From an uncultured Verrucomicrobia subdivision 3 bacterium (GTDB taxonomy: Bacteria; Verrucomicrobiota; Verrucomicrobiia; Limisphaerales; UBA11358), in assembly GCA_903865745.1 (NCBI GenBank), contig CAIPKV010000028.1, positions 28,322 to 92,321 on the forward strand: a stretch of DNA of 64,000 nt. The letters run 5' to 3'. Positions 17,696 to 26,753 of this stretch are shown here, in pieces (the first letter of the stretch is position 1; every line of letters starts with the position of its first letter). A model generated the notes under the pieces. It searched no databases, was not told the DNA's origin, and worked only from the letters and a program-made list of their open reading frames with translations. The translations under genes and the position numbers were made by a program.

Positions 17696-18898
17696 TTACA
17701 GGACTTCCGCAAAACTAAGACTGCCGTAGGTGCCCACGCGGTCAAGTTGATGCAGCGGCTCGGTTAGTTTCGGGAAGAAGCGGAGTCGTGCGCGGATGTC
17801 CGCCGGAACGAAATCCAGATCCAACCCAGCCGAGCGCATCAGGATTTTTGTACCGGGCCGGCTGTTGGCAAAGATCAAATCCCATTCCTCGCGCAGCGCC
17901 ACGGGATCGTGCCACGCGAGCCAGTCCTGATGATCGAGCAAAACATAGTGCGTGTAGATGCCGGGATTTTTCTGGAGGAAACCCGTGATGGTGGTGGTGT
18001 GGGTGCGGATGCGCGGGGAGAGTTCCGCGAGCGTAGCCTGATTTTGCTGGCGAAGATAATTCGGACAGCACGACATGGTGTAGGAGCCGGTGAGATAAAC
18101 TCGCCAGAAATAATTCTCCGTCGCCGGCAGTTCGCTCATCACATGGCGCAGTTTATCTTTGATGTAGCTGCCTAGGCCGCCGGGGTAATGATCGTCAATG
18201 AGTTTCACCTGTGGGCGCGGCACGCCGAGCAAAGTCATCACCAGCCGCTGGCGGATCAGCCAGTTGCTGAGGTCGCCCCAGATCTTCGGTTCCAGCATGG
18301 CATAAACCTGCTTCTGCTGCTCAACGGAATCTGCGTCCAACAGACACAGCGCAAAGTTCTTGATATTTGGCTTCGACTTGAACAAGGCCACGCCGAGCAT
18401 CCACGCGGCTGAACCGGATGTGCCATGATAATAAAATGATTTCTTCAAACCGCCCGGATTGAAGAAGTCGATTTTGTCGTCCCAAAACTTCCGCGCGAAG
18501 TCGGGCAGCTCCCGCTGCAACGAGCGATAGATCTTCTTATAATCCGTGTGCGAGCCGATGCCGAACATTTCGAACAAATCCCCGAACTCACCGCGACGGA
18601 TCATCGCCATTTTCAGCTCCAACAGGGCGTTCTGGCGGAAGTTCACATCCACGGCATGGATTTCCGCCGGCCCGTCGAGGAGATAATCGAGCACATTGCA
18701 GCCCGCGCTGGTGATCATCACCACGCGACTGTCGCCATCGAGTTTCATCAACTGGCGGTCGATGCGCGGATCTTCCCATGAAGTGTTATAAATGAGGTTG
18801 CTGCCGTGCACATGATGGAAGACGAGATCTTCCGTGGCCTTGAAGAAACGGCTGGCAGGATTATTGTGACGCGGCTGACCGCTATCCTTGTATTTCAT
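17696..18898 (-). CDS. btaA: BtaA-like S-adenosylmethionine:diacylglycerol 3-amino-3-carboxypropyl transferase (DUF3419)
   Basis: A 400-residue protein with the BtaA/DUF3419 pattern: NLIYNTSWEDPRIDRQLMKL, SRVVMITSAGCNVLDYLLDGPAEIHAVDVN and FRQNALLELKMAMIRRGEF. Later come SYTMSCCPNYLRQQN and FVLLDHQDWLAW-type wording. BtaA moves the aminocarboxypropyl group of SAM onto diacylglycerol. It is followed at once by btaB, so the cell probably makes betaine lipids, usually to save phosphorus. Array B lies directly upstream of its start, so any btaA promoter must be in or beside the array. Confidence 0.88.
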   Translation of the reverse strand: MKYKDSGQPRHNNPASRFFKATEDLVFHHVHGSNLIYNTSWEDPRIDRQLMKLDGDSRVVMITSAGCNVLDYLLDGPAEIHAVDVNFRQNALLELKMAMIRRGEFGDLFEMFGIGSHTDYKKIYRSLQRELPDFARKFWDDKIDFFNPGGLKKSFYYHGTSGSAAWMLGVALFKSKPNIKNFALCLLDADSVEQQKQVYAMLEPKIWGDLSNWLIRQRLVMTLLGVPRPQVKLIDDHYPGGLGSYIKDKLRHVMSELPATENYFWRVYLTGSYTMSCCPNYLRQQNQATLAELSPRIRTHTTTITGFLQKNPGIYTHYVLLDHQDWLAWHDPVALREEWDLIFANSRPGTKILMRSAGLDLDFVPADIRARLRFFPKLTEPLHQLDRVGTYGSLSFAEVL

Positions 18899-19490
18899 TA
18901 TTGCGGCAAAGGGTAAACTTCCGTCCCCTTCAGCACAATTTATTTGATAACCGCTTGGCGGTTCACCGAGTTGTCGCTAAGGTTCAAGTTGAAAACCGAT
19001 AGGAAAGAAGATTTCAACCATTTTATCCCTGTCCGGACCTCTAATTAACGGAAAACTGCCAAAATCAGCTCTAACTGTCCATTTCCTGACCATCCGAAGC
19101 GCCGTCGGATACTTCCGAAGGACGTTTTCATACATCCAGCGCCGCTTCGGATACATCCGACGGACTTTTTCAAACATCCGAAGCCGCATTTCAAACATCC
19201 GAAACGCCTTCGGAACCATCCGAAGACAATTTTCATACATCCGAAGCGCCGTCGGAACCATCCGAAGGGCTTTTTCAAACATCCAACGCCGCTTCGGAAA
19301 CATCCGACAGACTTTTTCATACATCCGAAGGCGCGTCGGATACATCCGGCGACCGCTCGGAAACATCCAAAGCCGCGTCTTAAGCTTGATAAATCTATTC
19401 CCAAGCTGCTTGCTGACTTTGGCGGGAATGAAGCTGGGGGAAGAATCACCGCTTTCCTGCCTGCCGGCTTTACTTATTAAAAGCTGGGGC
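18899..19490. other. gene-poor gap between btaA and the redox operon
   Basis: Almost 600 bp with no recognisable gene. Its centre is the 21-bp array at 19091-19384. Two minus-strand frames stay open across the array (18977-19366 and 19045-19449), giving seven-residue repeats such as RMYPKRRWMYENVL and FGCMKKSVGCF. This is expected from any 21-bp repeat lacking stops and is not taken as coding. Confidence 0.75.
19091..19384. repeat. array B: fourteen units of exactly 21 bp
   Basis: CATCC (once CTTCC, at 19112) recurs at 19091, 19112, 19133, 19154, 19175, 19196, 19217, 19238, 19259, 19280, 19301, 19322, 19343 and 19364, always 21 bp apart. Most units begin CATCCGAAG. The unit's second half is of two kinds, CGTCGGATA-like or TTTTTCAAA-like, mixed along the array. 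The first kind pairs with CATCCGA of the same unit to give a dyad ATCCGA-N7-TCGGAT. The middle of each unit varies. It lies upstream of btaA and downstream of the zinc-ribbon gene. Confidence 0.92.
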
Positions 19491-19706
19491 TTATGCGGTT
19501 GGTGCGGCGGGCTTTTCCTGGAGGCGGCGAAGCTGATTTTCGAGCTGGGTCACCCGGCTGCTGAGGCGTTCCAGGACTTTGCGGGTCTCGGCTGGGACGG
19601 CGACGCAATCTTCGCAATGATGCCGCGTGGCAGCGCTACCTTTGATGGGATATTCAAACTTCTTGCCGCAGGCGCGGCAGGTACGGGGACGTTCTCCAGA
19701 AGGCAT
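19491..19706 (-). CDS. small zinc-ribbon/coiled-coil protein
   Basis: A 71-residue protein starting at MPSGERPRTCRACGKKFEYP (ATG at 19704-19706). Four cysteines in two pairs (CRACG and, about 20 residues on, CEDC) with HH between them form a treble-clef or zinc-ribbon site. The C-terminal half (ETRKVLERLSSRVTQLENQL) is a short coiled coil. It is the last gene of the five-gene redox operon, 16 bp after the ferredoxin stop. No function is known. It may be an assembly or nucleic-acid-binding factor. Confidence 0.7.
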   Translation of the reverse strand: MPSGERPRTCRACGKKFEYPIKGSAATRHHCEDCVAVPAETRKVLERLSSRVTQLENQLRRLQEKPAAPTA

Positions 19707-19722
19707 GTTCGTAAAAGGTTGA

Positions 19723-21312
19723 TTAACGCTGCCGCTTTTCCAATTCATTCACGGCGCTGGTCACTCCGCCGTCCATGAGCAGGCGACGGTCGCGCGAACG
19801 GGTTTCGCCAATGGCGGTGACGCGGATGGCGGCCTCGTCGGTCACGGGGCATTCGTGCTCGCAGATGCCGCAGCCGATGCAAAGCGCCGGGTCCATGTAG
19901 GGCTGGCGCAAGGTAATGGGGTTGCCGTCGCGCTTGATGATGGTGACTTCGCGCGAGAAAATGGCTTTGGGCGACACGGGGCAAACTTCTTCGCACACGA
20001 CGCACGGGGTTTCCATGGCCCACGGCAGACAACGGCCCCGGTCGAAGAAGGCGGTGCCGAGTTTGATGGGGCCTTCCTTGGCAAACGGGCCGGTGCCGGT
20101 CTTTTCCTCGATGCTCACGCGCTGAATCGCTCCGGTCGGGCAGACTTCGCCGCAGAGCGTGCAGTTCACCTCGCAGAAGCCGATCTTCATGTTGAGGATG
20201 GGCGTCCAGATGCCTTCGAGACCGGATTCCATCAGCGCGGGCTGGAGTACATTCGTCGGGCAGACGCGGATGCATTGGTCGCACTTGATGCAACGGTCGA
20301 GGAAGTCGATTTCTTCCACGGAACCGGGCGGGCGGATGACTTTCTTATCGTAGTTGCGCGCACTCGCACCGGACGTGCGGCCAAAGGCGTAGAAGCCGAG
20401 ACCAATCAACGTGCCGAGAAAGGCGCGGCGACCGGGCACGACGGGCGCGGTGACTTCGCGCTTGAGCGGCGGCATGAACTTGAACGAGAGCGCGTCTTCC
20501 GGACAGTCTTCGATGCAATTGAAGCACACGAAACATTCGCTCTTGCGAAGCTGGGTCTGCGGGTCGGACGCGCCTTCGCAGCTTTTCAAACAGAGATCGC
20601 AGTCCACACATTTGGTGGTGTCCCGGTCAATGCGCCAGAGCGCCACCGAAGACAGCGTGCCGAGAAACGCGCCGAGCGGGCACAACACGCGGCAGAAGAA
20701 ACGTGGGATGAGGACATTCATGCCCACGAGGAACAGCAGCAAAAAACCAATGACCCACGCGCCGACATGAAAGTATTGGCGGACGTAGATGCTGGAAGGC
20801 ACGAAGAGATTGATCATCGGCAGAATTACCGTGCTCATGGAGCGATGAAACAGGCAGATGGGGTCGAGCCAGCCGATTTGCAAGGTGCCGCCAATGGCGG
20901 CGGCAATCATGGCGATGAGGATGACGTATTTCAGCGAATACAATTTCTTGTAACGATTGGCCTCGATGCGCTCGCGCTCTTCGGCGCGACGTTTACCCAG
21001 CAGCCAGCCCGTGAAATGATGCAGGATGCCGTAGGGACAAATCCAATTGCAGAAGATGCGCCCGAACAGCAGGGTTGGCAGAATCAGCAGCAGGCTCCAC
21101 ATCAAGCCCATATATACCGTATGCGTGGTGATGGCGGTGGCGAAGGCAACCAGCGGGTCGAGTTCGAGATACAGCGAGACGGGATAACCCTTGAGATAGC
21201 GCAGGTCGGTGACGAAGACGAAGAACAGGAACAGCGTAAAGAAGAACACCTGCGCCACGCGGCGGACATTGCGGAGCTTGAGGAGGTCTTGGGGATTGAA
21301 CTTCAACTTCAC
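19723..21312 (-). CDS. membrane polyferredoxin (NapH/CcoG-like 4Fe-4S protein)
   Basis: A 529-residue protein. The N-terminal half has at least five membrane helices and two CxxxCP clusters typical of NapH/CcoG proteins (FCNWICPYG and FCRVLCPLG). At least four further 4Fe-4S motifs follow: [37 protein letters not shown] and [12 protein letters not shown], with extra cysteines at CTLCGEVCP and [10 protein letters not shown] short twin-Arg-like stretch ([18 protein letters not shown]) sits mid-protein. It should pass electrons across the membrane between quinones and exported partners. The start is GTG at 21310-21312, overlapping the DUF362 stop. Confidence 0.88.
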   Translation of the reverse strand: MKLKFNPQDLLKLRNVRRVAQVFFFTLFLFFVFVTDLRYLKGYPVSLYLELDPLVAFATAITTHTVYMGLMWSLLLILPTLLFGRIFCNWICPYGILHHFTGWLLGKRRAEERERIEANRYKKLYSLKYVILIAMIAAAIGGTLQIGWLDPICLFHRSMSTVILPMINLFVPSSIYVRQYFHVGAWVIGFLLLFLVGMNVLIPRFFCRVLCPLGAFLGTLSSVALWRIDRDTTKCVDCDLCLKSCEGASDPQTQLRKSECFVCFNCIEDCPEDALSFKFMPPLKREVTAPVVPGRRAFLGTLIGLGFYAFGRTSGASARNYDKKVIRPPGSVEEIDFLDRCIKCDQCIRVCPTNVLQPALMESGLEGIWTPILNMKIGFCEVNCTLCGEVCPTGAIQRVSIEEKTGTGPFAKEGPIKLGTAFFDRGRCLPWAMETPCVVCEEVCPVSPKAIFSREVTIIKRDGNPITLRQPYMDPALCIGCGICEHECPVTDEAAIRVTAIGETRSRDRRLLMDGGVTSAVNELEKRQR

Positions 21313-22328
21313 GCCTGAACCTCTTTGTAGAGCGTATCTTTCCAGTTGATATTGCCCAGACCGCGGTCGTTCGCCTTATGCAGATAAGTCAGTTCGGCAA
21401 TATCGCGTTCGAGCAGATGTTCGTAGCCGTAGGCGTCCACGGCAATCATGTCGGTGCCGGCGACGATGGTGTTCATCGGCTTCACGTCCGAGAGGCGGCC
21501 GCCGGTCGGACCGTTGCTCATCAAGACATTCATGCCGTCGAGGATGACGAGCGTCGGCTTCATCATCAGTGCGAAATCAGAGACGATGCTGTGGATGTGC
21601 TGATGAAACTGGTTGCGCCGGCCACCGAGCAGGCCATACCAATTCTTCGTGGTCATCGAGGCGTGACAAAGATTGTGGTCTTTGCACGGCGCAAGGCCGA
21701 TGACCTTGTTCGCCTTTTTAAAGGGCGTGTTGAAGAAGGTCCATTCCTTCAAGATTTCGCCATCGAGTGAGAGCGGTGCGAAGGAATTAGTTTCCGGATA
21801 CATCAAATCCAAATTCATCTCCGCCGCGACGGTTGTCAGGCCGCTTTTGAGAAAACAGCCGGTGGGCGAATTGATGGGGTTATCCGCAATAATCACTTTA
21901 TGCGCCCCGGCCTCGAAGCAAAGTTTCGCCACCGCGCGCAACGCATCGGGATGGGTCGTGGCGGCAAGGGCAGGGGGGCGGTCGAAGGCAACGTTCGGCT
22001 TGATCATCACGACGTCGCCGTTTTGGATGAAGCGGTCCATGCCGCCGAGGGCCGTCATCGCGGCGCGAATGGTCGCTTCGTGTGCCGTGCCATGCGCGAT
22101 GGCGAGCGACGGCAGCACTTTGCTGACCGCGGGGGCGTAACTGCGGAGTTGGGCGCCTTTGACCTTTTCAAAGCCAGGCACAAAATGTTTCGGCTGCCAG
22201 AGGGCGCGGGCAGCCAGACCCGAACCGGCAATCAGCGCGCCGGTAACGCCGAGTCGAAGGAGGAACTCGCGGCGGCTGACGGAATCGCCCGGCAGCGGCG
22301 CAGCGTCATTCTGGTTTGAGGCACTCAT
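21309..22328 (-). CDS. exported DUF362 protein
   Basis: A 339-residue protein with a Tat signal ([20 protein letters not shown], about 17-36). The DUF362 core is recognisable: [42 protein letters not shown] and [18 protein letters not shown]. Close relatives of this fold are found next to or fused with ferredoxins, and the activity is unknown. Its stop overlaps the start of the polyferredoxin, so the two are translationally coupled. Export by Tat suggests a cofactor folded in the cytoplasm. Confidence 0.85.
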   Translation of the reverse strand: MSASNQNDAAPLPGDSVSRREFLLRLGVTGALIAGSGLAARALWQPKHFVPGFEKVKGAQLRSYAPAVSKVLPSLAIAHGTAHEATIRAAMTALGGMDRFIQNGDVVMIKPNVAFDRPPALAATTHPDALRAVAKLCFEAGAHKVIIADNPINSPTGCFLKSGLTTVAAEMNLDLMYPETNSFAPLSLDGEILKEWTFFNTPFKKANKVIGLAPCKDHNLCHASMTTKNWYGLLGGRRNQFHQHIHSIVSDFALMMKPTLVILDGMNVLMSNGPTGGRLSDVKPMNTIVAGTDMIAVDAYGYEHLLERDIAELTYLHKANDRGLGNINWKDTLYKEVQA

Positions 22329-22349
22329 TTTAACTGTTACTTAACCTAC

Positions 22350-23519
22350 TCACTTAATCTCACCGCGCAAATACTTTCCGATGAAGGCCTCGGCTTTGGC
22401 TTCGTCGGTCGCGTCGAACACGCCGCCCAGTTCGCCGTCGCGCTGATAGACGACTTTCCATTTATCGAAAACCTGCGCGCTGAATATCTTGCCACCATTA
22501 ACGTCCGGCAAATTGGTCACGGTGCCGAACTTGCCGCAGAAATCCGCAAACGACTGCCACGCCTTCGCCGCGTCGGCCGGCGCGGCGACCATGATGAAGT
22601 ACGGCAGTACCGCGCCATCATAATTATATTTCGCCTGGAACACGTCTTTGAAATCCGACTGTCCCTGCGCGTTATCCGGCACATACGCCACGCTATCGGC
22701 AATCATGCCGGTGGCGGGCAGCTTGCGGCGACCGGCCAGGCCGGTGTCATCGGCTGGCAATACTTTCGCGCGGTTTTGGGCAATGGCCTTGGCCAGCGCC
22801 ATCGTTTCCGGTTTCACATCCGACGCGATGATTTGCACATAGACGGCCCCTTGCCGGAAGAAGTAACCCATCTCACCGGAATAGCCGTCGGGCGCAAAGT
22901 CGAGCGCCGCACCTTTCGGGTCGCGTTCCAGGGCGAACATGCCAAAAGCGTCCACCGGCGTATCAAAACGATATTCGTAAACGTCCACGTAGCTGCCGGT
23001 CACGCCGACCACATTGAATGAGCGGCAACGGAGCGCCTGCACATTAAAACCTTGGTAGGCGGGCGAGCGGCCATCAATCTTTTCGTAAAGGGTATCCGAG
23101 TTATAAAACTCGGTATCGCCCATTGGCGTGAGGCCGGGCAGGGCAATCTCCAGCGGCTCACCTTTCGCGGCCGGTTTGGGCGTGTCAGACGAACCTTCCG
23201 CACCGCTGTCGGCAGCGGGTTCGGCGGTCGCCGCCGGTTTATCGGCAACGGCGGTGGTCGCGGGGGTTTCCGGTTTGGTTACTGGCGCGGATAGGGCGGT
23301 GCCAGCCTTGCCTTCGACGGCGGCGGTGGTGCTTTGCAGTGAGTCAGTGCGAACGGCGAACAGGTCCGGATTGAAATGTTTGCCTTTGATAGCAATGGCA
23401 ATTCCGATAGCCGCCATCAGCAGCAGGATGATGACACTGGCTACCCGCTCAGCCGCTGAAACCTGGGTGCGGACAAACTCTTTGCGGTTGCCAGCGGCTG
23501 GTTTTTTAACGTTCGCCAT
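22350..23519 (-). CDS. hypothetical membrane-anchored protein (DUF6599-like)
   Basis: A 389-residue protein: short basic N-terminus, one membrane helix (about 25-45, VASVIILLLMAAIGIAIAI), then a low-complexity Ala/Pro/Thr linker to about 125. A globular domain follows with FYNSDTLYEKIDGRSPAYQGF, YVDVYEYRFDTPVDAFGMFALERDP and GEMGYFFRQGAVYVQIIAS. This matches the DUF6599 pattern, known only as a companion of ferredoxin and DUF362 genes. It lies in the middle of the operon, 21 bp from the DUF362 start. It probably faces the periplasm. Confidence 0.72.
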   Translation of the reverse strand: MANVKKPAAGNRKEFVRTQVSAAERVASVIILLLMAAIGIAIAIKGKHFNPDLFAVRTDSLQSTTAAVEGKAGTALSAPVTKPETPATTAVADKPAATAEPAADSGAEGSSDTPKPAAKGEPLEIALPGLTPMGDTEFYNSDTLYEKIDGRSPAYQGFNVQALRCRSFNVVGVTGSYVDVYEYRFDTPVDAFGMFALERDPKGAALDFAPDGYSGEMGYFFRQGAVYVQIIASDVKPETMALAKAIAQNRAKVLPADDTGLAGRRKLPATGMIADSVAYVPDNAQGQSDFKDVFQAKYNYDGAVLPYFIMVAAPADAAKAWQSFADFCGKFGTVTNLPDVNGGKIFSAQVFDKWKVVYQRDGELGGVFDATDEAKAEAFIGKYLRGEIK

Positions 23520-23600
23520 GAATTTAAGATTGAGACCTGCAAAATGAGACGGACGGAAACCGCGCAGGTTTCAATTCATCCCGCCCTTGCGGCTTCGCAA

Positions 23601-24824
23601 TCAGGCGAAGTAACGTTCCGCGCGGCGGATGATTTCCGGATAGTCGGTCTTGAAATGGCAACCGTCGCGCAGCGCGGCGAGATCCACCTTGGCCGTGTCG
23701 CGGACGGTCGTCGGCAGGGCGTGATAATAGTTGCGCGCGTCGGTGTTGCCGTCCTGTTCGTAGTACGTCACGAAACGGGCGATGTCGTGGAAGGCGAAAT
23801 CCGTCTGCTTCGCAAAGGCCTCGCAGGACGGGCAACCGGTGCACATCGTGCGGCGACCGGCAATGATGGTTTCCTTGAGCAGTTCGAGGTGCGCGAATTT
23901 GAGCGGCGTCTTATAGCTGCGCGCCGCGCTGGTGCTGCTCTGCATCTGGTCCACATTGTCAATCATGTTGACGATGGCGGTAATGCGCGGGTCGCTCCAG
24001 ACGGAATGCAGCACGGCCTGATGGGTGGTGAGGCCGAGCTTGTCAAATTCCGGCAGGCGCTTCGGGACGTCCTTGGTGGTGCGCATGGTTTTCATCGCGA
24101 TGAGGCCAATGCCCGCCTGATGCGCCGCGTCGAACGCCTGATCAAACTTCCCGCCCTTTTCATAAAACGGATTGAACGCGAGCATGATGATGTCCAGAAA
24201 TCCGCCCGCCGCCGCCGCGTTCAGATAATCCGGCAGCCGCCCGTCATGACAGGAGAAGCCCACCAGCTTAACCTTGCCGGAACTCTTCAAGGTCTCGGCC
24301 GTTTTCTTGAAGGCATCGCTCTTCGGCCAGTTCAGCGAATCTTCACCGTATTCGCGCGGGCCGATGCCGTGGATATAAAATGCGTCGAGATAGGTGGTGC
24401 CCAGCGCGGCGAGCCGCTTGTCAATCATCGTGAGCAATTGCTCCGGGCCTTTGTGCGGATGATCTTTGGAGACGAGAAAAATCTCTTTCCGGCGCTCCGG
24501 ATATTTGGCCAGCCATTGCCCGAAGATTTTTTCCGACTGGCCATGGAGATAGCAATCCGCCGTATCGAAGTAACGGATGCCCATGGACCAGGCGATATCA
24601 ATGTAATCCGGGCTTAAGGCGCCCATCATGCCGCCCATGCCGAGCAGCGTGACCGGCGGTCCGTTCTTTCCGAGCTGTCGGCGCGGCAAGCTGGCGGATG
24701 CGGGCGCCTCAGCCGCCGTGGCGGCCTGCGTGAACAGGGAAGGCGCGGCGGCGAGCGCGACCGGCAGGGTCAGCGTGGATTTGAGAAAGCTGCGGCGGGA
24801 GGTGGCTGAATGGTTATCTTTCAT
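23601..24824 (-). CDS. Tat-exported aldo/keto reductase with C-terminal Cys cluster
   Basis: A 407-residue protein that begins the operon. Tat signal: SRRSFLKSTLTLPVALAAAP. The aldo/keto reductase barrel is standard, with RYFDTADCYLHGQSEKIFG (Asp, Tyr), IFLVSKDHP (Lys) and AFYIHGIG (His), so the catalytic tetrad is present. After the barrel comes CTGCPSC, a three-cysteine cluster seen in ferredoxin-linked members of this family. It may take electrons from the polyferredoxin encoded downstream, not from free NADPH, because NADPH is absent from the periplasm. That last point is inference. Confidence 0.85.
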   Translation of the reverse strand: MKDNHSATSRRSFLKSTLTLPVALAAAPSLFTQAATAAEAPASASLPRRQLGKNGPPVTLLGMGGMMGALSPDYIDIAWSMGIRYFDTADCYLHGQSEKIFGQWLAKYPERRKEIFLVSKDHPHKGPEQLLTMIDKRLAALGTTYLDAFYIHGIGPREYGEDSLNWPKSDAFKKTAETLKSSGKVKLVGFSCHDGRLPDYLNAAAAGGFLDIIMLAFNPFYEKGGKFDQAFDAAHQAGIGLIAMKTMRTTKDVPKRLPEFDKLGLTTHQAVLHSVWSDPRITAIVNMIDNVDQMQSSTSAARSYKTPLKFAHLELLKETIIAGRRTMCTGCPSCEAFAKQTDFAFHDIARFVTYYEQDGNTDARNYYHALPTTVRDTAKVDLAALRDGCHFKTDYPEIIRRAERYFA

Positions 24825-25046
24825 GGTTGGTATGCTGAAAAACTAGCACTGGAGTTGACTGACGGCAACGGGAATTGAACTTTAAGTGACCTGCTGCAGT
24901 CCGCAAACCCGGTCTTGGTTTTATCCGCAGATAACGCCGATTCCGCAGATTAAAAAAGTGAAACCTGTGTCTATTGTGGAGTTGGCCGGTAGCGGGTGGT
25001 ATTAATAGGTCAACGAACAGCCCGGACTTACTCCCTTGCGGCCATT

Positions 25047-25226
25047 AAGCGGGAGCTTGGGTCGCCAAAGCGGGAGCTTGGCTGATTAAAGCGGGAGCTT
25101 GAACGTCACAAGCGGGAGCTTGCGTGAGCCAAGCGGGAGCTTTTGTAACACAAGCGGGAGCTTGGACGACCGAAGCGGGAGCTTTTGTCATGCAAGCGGG
25201 AGCTTTTGTCACGTAAGCGGGAGCTT
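25047..25226. repeat. array C: nine perfect 12-bp repeats at exact 21-bp spacing
   Basis: AAGCGGGAGCTT occurs without a mismatch at 25047, 25068, 25089, 25110, 25131, 25152, 25173, 25194 and 25215. Every gap is 9 bp, and the gaps differ (GGGTCGCCA, GGCTGATTA, GAACGTCAC, GCGTGAGCC, TTGTAACAC, GGACGACCG, TTGTCATGC, TTGTCACGT). The core is an inverted repeat AAGC-GGGA-GCTT. Perfect cores with freely varying, length-fixed gaps imply strong constraint or recent copying of the core alone. Confidence 0.95.
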
Positions 25227-25322
25227 ACGTGTATAGAAAACAACAGTTGGCGGACGGTAAATGTGGTTAAGCCGTTGACAGCGGCGCGCTTGGGCCGAAT
25301 CTGCGGTTTTTGGGTCAGGGCA

Positions 25323-25407
25323 GACGCGAATTTCACCAATTAGCAGGAATCCAATTCCGGCATCTACGTGCAGCTCCTAATTGGTGTTAATTAGTGGAAT
25401 TCGTGTC
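25323..25407. repeat. imperfect inverted repeat of CACCAATTAG type
   Basis: The left arm reads GACGCGAATTTCACCAATTA from 25323. The right arm, 25377-25407, contains CTAATTGGTG and GGAATTCGTGTC, its complement, with about 10 extra bases (TTAATTAG) in one arm. It lies just beyond the end of the RlmI-type gene and may act as a terminator or be a dispersed palindrome. Confidence 0.55.
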
Positions 25408-25430
25408 TAACCCTTCACCCCCGCAGGCTT

Positions 25431-26645
25431 TCACCGCACCTTTTCAAATGCGAAGCCCTTGAGATATTCCGTCTCGGGAATCATCGGGATGATGGGGTGA
25501 TCTGGTGATTGCGCGTAGCTCCCTACGCGGCGCAGGACGTGGCGCGTGTCGTACGCGGCCGAGAGCAGCGTATCCTGAAACAGTTCGGTGCTGACATGGT
25601 GCGAACAACAGAAGGTCGCCAGTGTGCCGCCCGGTTTGAGCAGTTTCAAGGCGCGCAGATGAATCTCCTTGTAGCCGCGCAGGGCGTCCGGCACCGAGGC
25701 GCGGTTGCGGGTGAATGACGGCGGATCGAGGATGATGAGATCGAAGCGCGGGATGACGCGTTCGTGCGGCTTGACGGCGGTATTCAGCTTGAGCCAGTCG
25801 AAGACGTTCACGGTCTCGAAGGAGCATTTGTCCGCGAGCTTATTGGTCTGGGCGTTGCGTTCGGAAGCGGCGATGGCGTCGGCGCTCTGGTCGAGCAGGT
25901 GGACGTGGGCCGCACCCGTGCGCGCGGCGTGCAGGCCGAACCCGCCGAGAAAGCTGAAGCAATCCAGGACTTGCCCGCCTTTGGCGAATTGGGAGACGGC
26001 CTGATAATTCGCCTGTTGGTCGAGGTACATGCCGGTTTTGTGGCCGCCAATCAAATCGGTTTCAAACTTTAAGCCGTTCAGGCTCACGGCTACGGGGCCA
26101 TTTTGTTCACCGAACAACATGCCGTTGGATTCCGCCAATCCTTCGAACTTGCGCGAGGCGACGTCGCTGCGTTCGGCGATGGCGCGGGGCGAGAAGATGG
26201 TTTGCAGGGCGGCGAGGATGTGCGCCTTGCGCAATTCCATGCCGAGCGCAGAAATCTGCACGACGAGGACGTCCTCGTATTTGTCCACGATGAGGCCGCT
26301 CAAGAAATCGCTCTCGGCATTGACCACGCGAAAGGAGGTTGCCCCGGGCAGATGCCGCTGGCGCACGGCGAGCGCGGCGCGGATGCGTTCCTCGAAGAAG
26401 GCTTCGTTGGGAATGATGCGGTCGGGGGCGAGCAGACGGACGTTGATCTTGGATTTGGAATTGTAAAAGCCCGTGCCGAGCAGCCGTTGGCGGTGATCCT
26501 TGACTTGCACGAGGTCGCCATCGGCGGCGGGGGTGGCGAGCCGGAGCACCTCGTTATTGTAAATCCAGGGATGACCGGCGACGATGCGGTCGGCCTCGCC
26601 GGGCCGGAGCAGGACAGTGGGGAGCGTATCAATGATTGTAGACAT
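25431..26645 (-). CDS. class I rRNA methyltransferase (RlmI/RlmK family)
   Basis: A 404-residue protein starting at MSTIIDTLPTVLLRPGEADR (ATG at 26643-26645). The N-terminal PUA-type RNA-binding domain has RIVAGHPWIYNNEVLRL. The middle part has NAESDFLSGLIVDKYED and KTGMYLDQQANY. The Rossmann methyltransferase has VLDCFSFLGGFGLHAARTGA (motif I) and LIILDPPSFTRN (motif IV). It ends with CCSHHVS and FAFEKVR. The family makes 5-methylcytosine in 23S rRNA. It is divergent from the CBS gene. Confidence 0.9.
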   Translation of the reverse strand: MSTIIDTLPTVLLRPGEADRIVAGHPWIYNNEVLRLATPAADGDLVQVKDHRQRLLGTGFYNSKSKINVRLLAPDRIIPNEAFFEERIRAALAVRQRHLPGATSFRVVNAESDFLSGLIVDKYEDVLVVQISALGMELRKAHILAALQTIFSPRAIAERSDVASRKFEGLAESNGMLFGEQNGPVAVSLNGLKFETDLIGGHKTGMYLDQQANYQAVSQFAKGGQVLDCFSFLGGFGLHAARTGAAHVHLLDQSADAIAASERNAQTNKLADKCSFETVNVFDWLKLNTAVKPHERVIPRFDLIILDPPSFTRNRASVPDALRGYKEIHLRALKLLKPGGTLATFCCSHHVSTELFQDTLLSAAYDTRHVLRRVGSYAQSPDHPIIPMIPETEYLKGFAFEKVR

Positions 26646-26753
26646 AAGGGAGTTTCGCAAGGCGGGGCAGGGCGGGGAAGCAAATTTATCCCAAGGAGTT
26701 GAATTATTTGCTTGAGTTGCCGGGCAAACGGGCCGATAAAAGTCCATAAGCCT

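Larger units (their letters stand above)
24825..25430. other. gene-free region between the redox operon and an RNA methyltransferase
   Basis: About 600 bp. It contains CCGCAGAT-type repeat wording at 24920-24965, the 21-bp array at 25047-25226 and an inverted repeat at 25323-25407. No gene is supported. The redox operon promoter should lie in 24825-25040. Confidence 0.75.

Noticed and set aside
18977..19449. Two overlapping minus-strand ORFs of about 130 codons through array B
   Set aside because: Both give seven-residue repeats only because 21 is a multiple of three and the unit has no stop; no start with a ribosome site and no family is seen.
19855..21318. Plus-strand ORF of 487 codons opposite the polyferredoxin
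   Set aside because: The minus strand has cysteine clusters and membrane helices; the plus strand product is His/Glu/Arg-rich with no motif.
25047..25226. CRISPR array
   Set aside because: The repeat is 12 bp and the gap 9 bp, far below the usual 23-47 and 26-50; no cas gene is in the window.
25106..25339. Minus-strand ORF with SSRLxxK repeats through array C
   Set aside because: It covers only part of the array and is cut by a stop in one of the variable gaps; a coding repeat should keep all units open.
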